Shown here in pieces: positions 22,656 to 23,465 of a DNA stretch of 23,465 bases; position 1 is the stretch's first letter; every line of letters starts with the position of its first letter. The stretch comes from JALOTE01 sp031422195 (lineage in GTDB: Bacteria; Pseudomonadota; Alphaproteobacteria; Rhizobiales; Rhizobiaceae). Where the stretch lies: positions 1 through 23,465 of the forward strand of contig JANOPZ010000072.1 in NCBI GenBank assembly GCA_031422195.1, read 5' to 3'. The translations under genes and the position numbers were made by a program. The notes under the pieces are model-generated. The model was not told the DNA's origin. It saw nothing but the letters and a program-made list of their open reading frames with translations, and made no database searches.

Positions 22656-23293
22656 GGAGCGCCGCATGATATTGACGCAGCCCTTGCAAGACGCATTTTC
22701 CGAACTTGTGGCGGCAGAACGCAAGCTTGCGCAGAAACCTGACACCACTGGTCCAACCCATCAGGATCAATTGGATCGAGAAGATCGATTTCTTCGAGTT
22801 TCCAATTATCACTTTCTCTTTGTGCTCGCAAGCTATTAGGGCTGAGTGGAAAATGATCCCACTTTCCGCCATCTGTTCCATTTGCGACATCATTACGGCG
22901 TTGATTACACCATTTACAAGAATATCGATAATTATTCCAGTTGAAAGCCAGCCACCAATAGCCTTCATGATTTAGATCTTCAGCAACTCGATTCTTTGGG
23001 CGAAAGTGATCGACATCTTTATCAGAACCTGAGCTAAAACTCTCTGAATACCAACACTTTCCATTCTGGAGTTTCGCCAATTCAGATTTTAGATCTCGCC
23101 AAATTTTTTTGCGGTTACTTTTGTCTAATCCATCTGAAATAGCTTGTTTACGAGCAGTTGCAATATCTGTTTGGTTATTCTGAGCGTTAAGTTCAGCATT
23201 ATTAATTTCTGTGCGAAGTTCCTTCAGAGCATCGTCTGCCTGTTGTTGCCATCCATCGGGAATATGTAGTTGTTCGATATCGACCCAACGCAT
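22637..23293 (-). CDS. HNH endonuclease (PtuB/TIGR02646-like), C-terminus probably replaced
   Basis: A nuclease of the type found with an ATPase in Septu (PtuAB) and retron-Ec78-like anti-phage modules. Seen: CWYSE (about 85-89), the HNH core DKDVDHFRPKN (about 96-106) and a CxxC pair in YSCKWCNQRRND (about 128-139), then DLLDPIDPDG ending near residue 179. The last 39 or so residues of this 218-residue frame are low-complexity and Arg/Ala-rich. They are read antisense from the truncated sugar-operon gene and the end of the lactonase gene, so the native C-terminus is lost. ATG 23293 overlaps the upstream gene's stop (TGATG), a sign of co-translation. The region is A+T-rich (45 G+C in 23041-23160), unlike the sugar genes beside it. 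The family is fairly secure; the defence role is inferred. Confidence 0.75.
   Translation of the reverse strand: MRWVDIEQLHIPDGWQQQADDALKELRTEINNAELNAQNNQTDIATARKQAISDGLDKSNRKKIWRDLKSELAKLQNGKCWYSESFSSGSDKDVDHFRPKNRVAEDLNHEGYWWLAFNWNNYRYSCKWCNQRRNDVANGTDGGKWDHFPLSPNSLRAQRESDNWKLEEIDLLDPIDPDGLDQWCQVSAQACVLPPQVRKMRLARAASISCGAPQRPSR
22666..22839 (+). pseudogene. Truncated fourth gene of the plus operon
   Basis: A strong GAGGAG ribosome-binding site precedes ATG 22666, 11 bases after the lactonase stop, as expected for another operon member. The first 25-30 residues (MILTQPLQDAFSELVAAERK, then LAQKP) look like a normal N-terminus, but the frame ends at 22839 after only 57 codons. From about 22757 the same bases are antisense to conserved HNH-nuclease sequence, so only about 90 bases of the original gene remain. 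I cannot recognise the product from so little; a further pathway enzyme or the missing regulator are possibilities. The break is biological or an assembly chimera. Confidence 0.65.
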
Positions 23294-23465
23294 CAGTTCA
23301 TTGCCTCCGCCTGCAATTCGGCGATCGATTCCTCAAGAACTTCTCTTGCAATTCGATCGATCTCTGCTTGTTTTTCTGGATTTACGAATTGAATTCCAGC
23401 CATCAGATCGCTGTGGCGGCGACTCCAGGCACGAATGAAAGCTGCATAGTAAGGATCGCTAAATG
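23293..23465 (-). CDS. C-terminal fragment of the HNH partner, probably an AAA/ABC-type ATPase (5' beyond the window)
   Basis: The last 56 codons of a gene whose start lies beyond the window. It includes FSDPYYAAFIRAWSRRHSDL, then MAGIQFVNPEKQAEI, and ends in a charged helix (REVLEESIAELQAEAMN). No ATPase motif is visible in this tail, so the ATPase call rests on operon logic: TIGR02646-type HNH genes usually follow an ATPase gene. The TGA stop overlaps the HNH start by one base. Confidence 0.55.
   Translation of the reverse strand, partial: FSDPYYAAFIRAWSRRHSDLMAGIQFVNPEKQAEIDRIAREVLEESIAELQAEAMN

Noticed and set aside
12978..22666. attL/attR repeats of the tRNA-Gln 3' end flanking the sugar locus
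   Set aside because: By eye I found no second copy of the tRNA 3' sequence and no integrase remnant inside the window.

Overview
The window looks like a draft chromosome segment of an alphaproteobacterium, most likely Hyphomicrobiales (Rhizobiales). Reasons: the gene order ispA / mtgA / rpmF / small membrane protein, the Rhizobiales-type proteins (biotin-dependent pyruvate carboxylase, BioY, GGDEF-EAL), and a Rhizobiales-style intergenic palindrome. Both ends are incomplete genes. The species cannot be named from the sequence.

Left half (about 90-12980), mostly housekeeping. It holds the C-terminal third of pyruvate carboxylase (+), an MFS transporter (+), a two-gene molybdenum hydroxylase of the isoquinoline 1-oxidoreductase type (iorA-iorB, -), ispG (+) tail-to-tail with ispA (-), and mtgA, rpmF and a four-helix membrane protein (+). 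These are followed by a GGDEF-EAL protein with a degenerate GGDEF site but an intact EAL site (+). A minus-strand unit bioY - DUF1284 - metallo-beta-lactamase-fold hydrolase comes next, then tRNA-Gln(UUG). Two unrelated 15-bp tandem repeats sit upstream of ispG and of the membrane-protein gene.

Right half (13159-22757), an accessory sugar-catabolism locus that is visibly richer in G+C than the left half. Two divergent operons share one control region at about 19590-19690. The minus operon encodes an aldo-keto reductase (probable aldose 1-dehydrogenase), a RhaT/RbsA-type ABC ATPase, two permeases, a RhaS-like periplasmic binding protein and an NAD-type short-chain dehydrogenase. The plus operon encodes a DHDPS/KDG-aldolase-family enzyme, an L-rhamnonate-dehydratase-like enolase-superfamily enzyme, a COG3618 amidohydrolase (probable sugar lactonase) and the first ~30 codons of a further gene. 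Together these fit uptake and non-phosphorylative oxidation of an L-6-deoxyhexose or related aldose: sugar -> lactone -> aldonate -> 2-keto-3-deoxyaldonate -> cleavage, dehydration or oxidation. The exact sugar (L-rhamnose, L-fucose or another) is not settled. The shared control region carries three TTGTnnnACAA-type sites that look like operators for a FadR-type GntR repressor; no regulator gene is in the window.

Extreme right (about 22757-23465). The fourth plus-operon gene is cut off and joined to an A+T-rich block. This block holds, on the minus strand, an HNH nuclease of the PtuB/TIGR02646 type and the C-terminus of its upstream partner, probably an ATPase. It resembles a two-gene anti-phage module whose HNH gene is itself 3'-truncated. 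Whether this junction is a real insertion or deletion, or an assembly chimera, cannot be decided from the sequence alone; the same question applies to bases 1-90.
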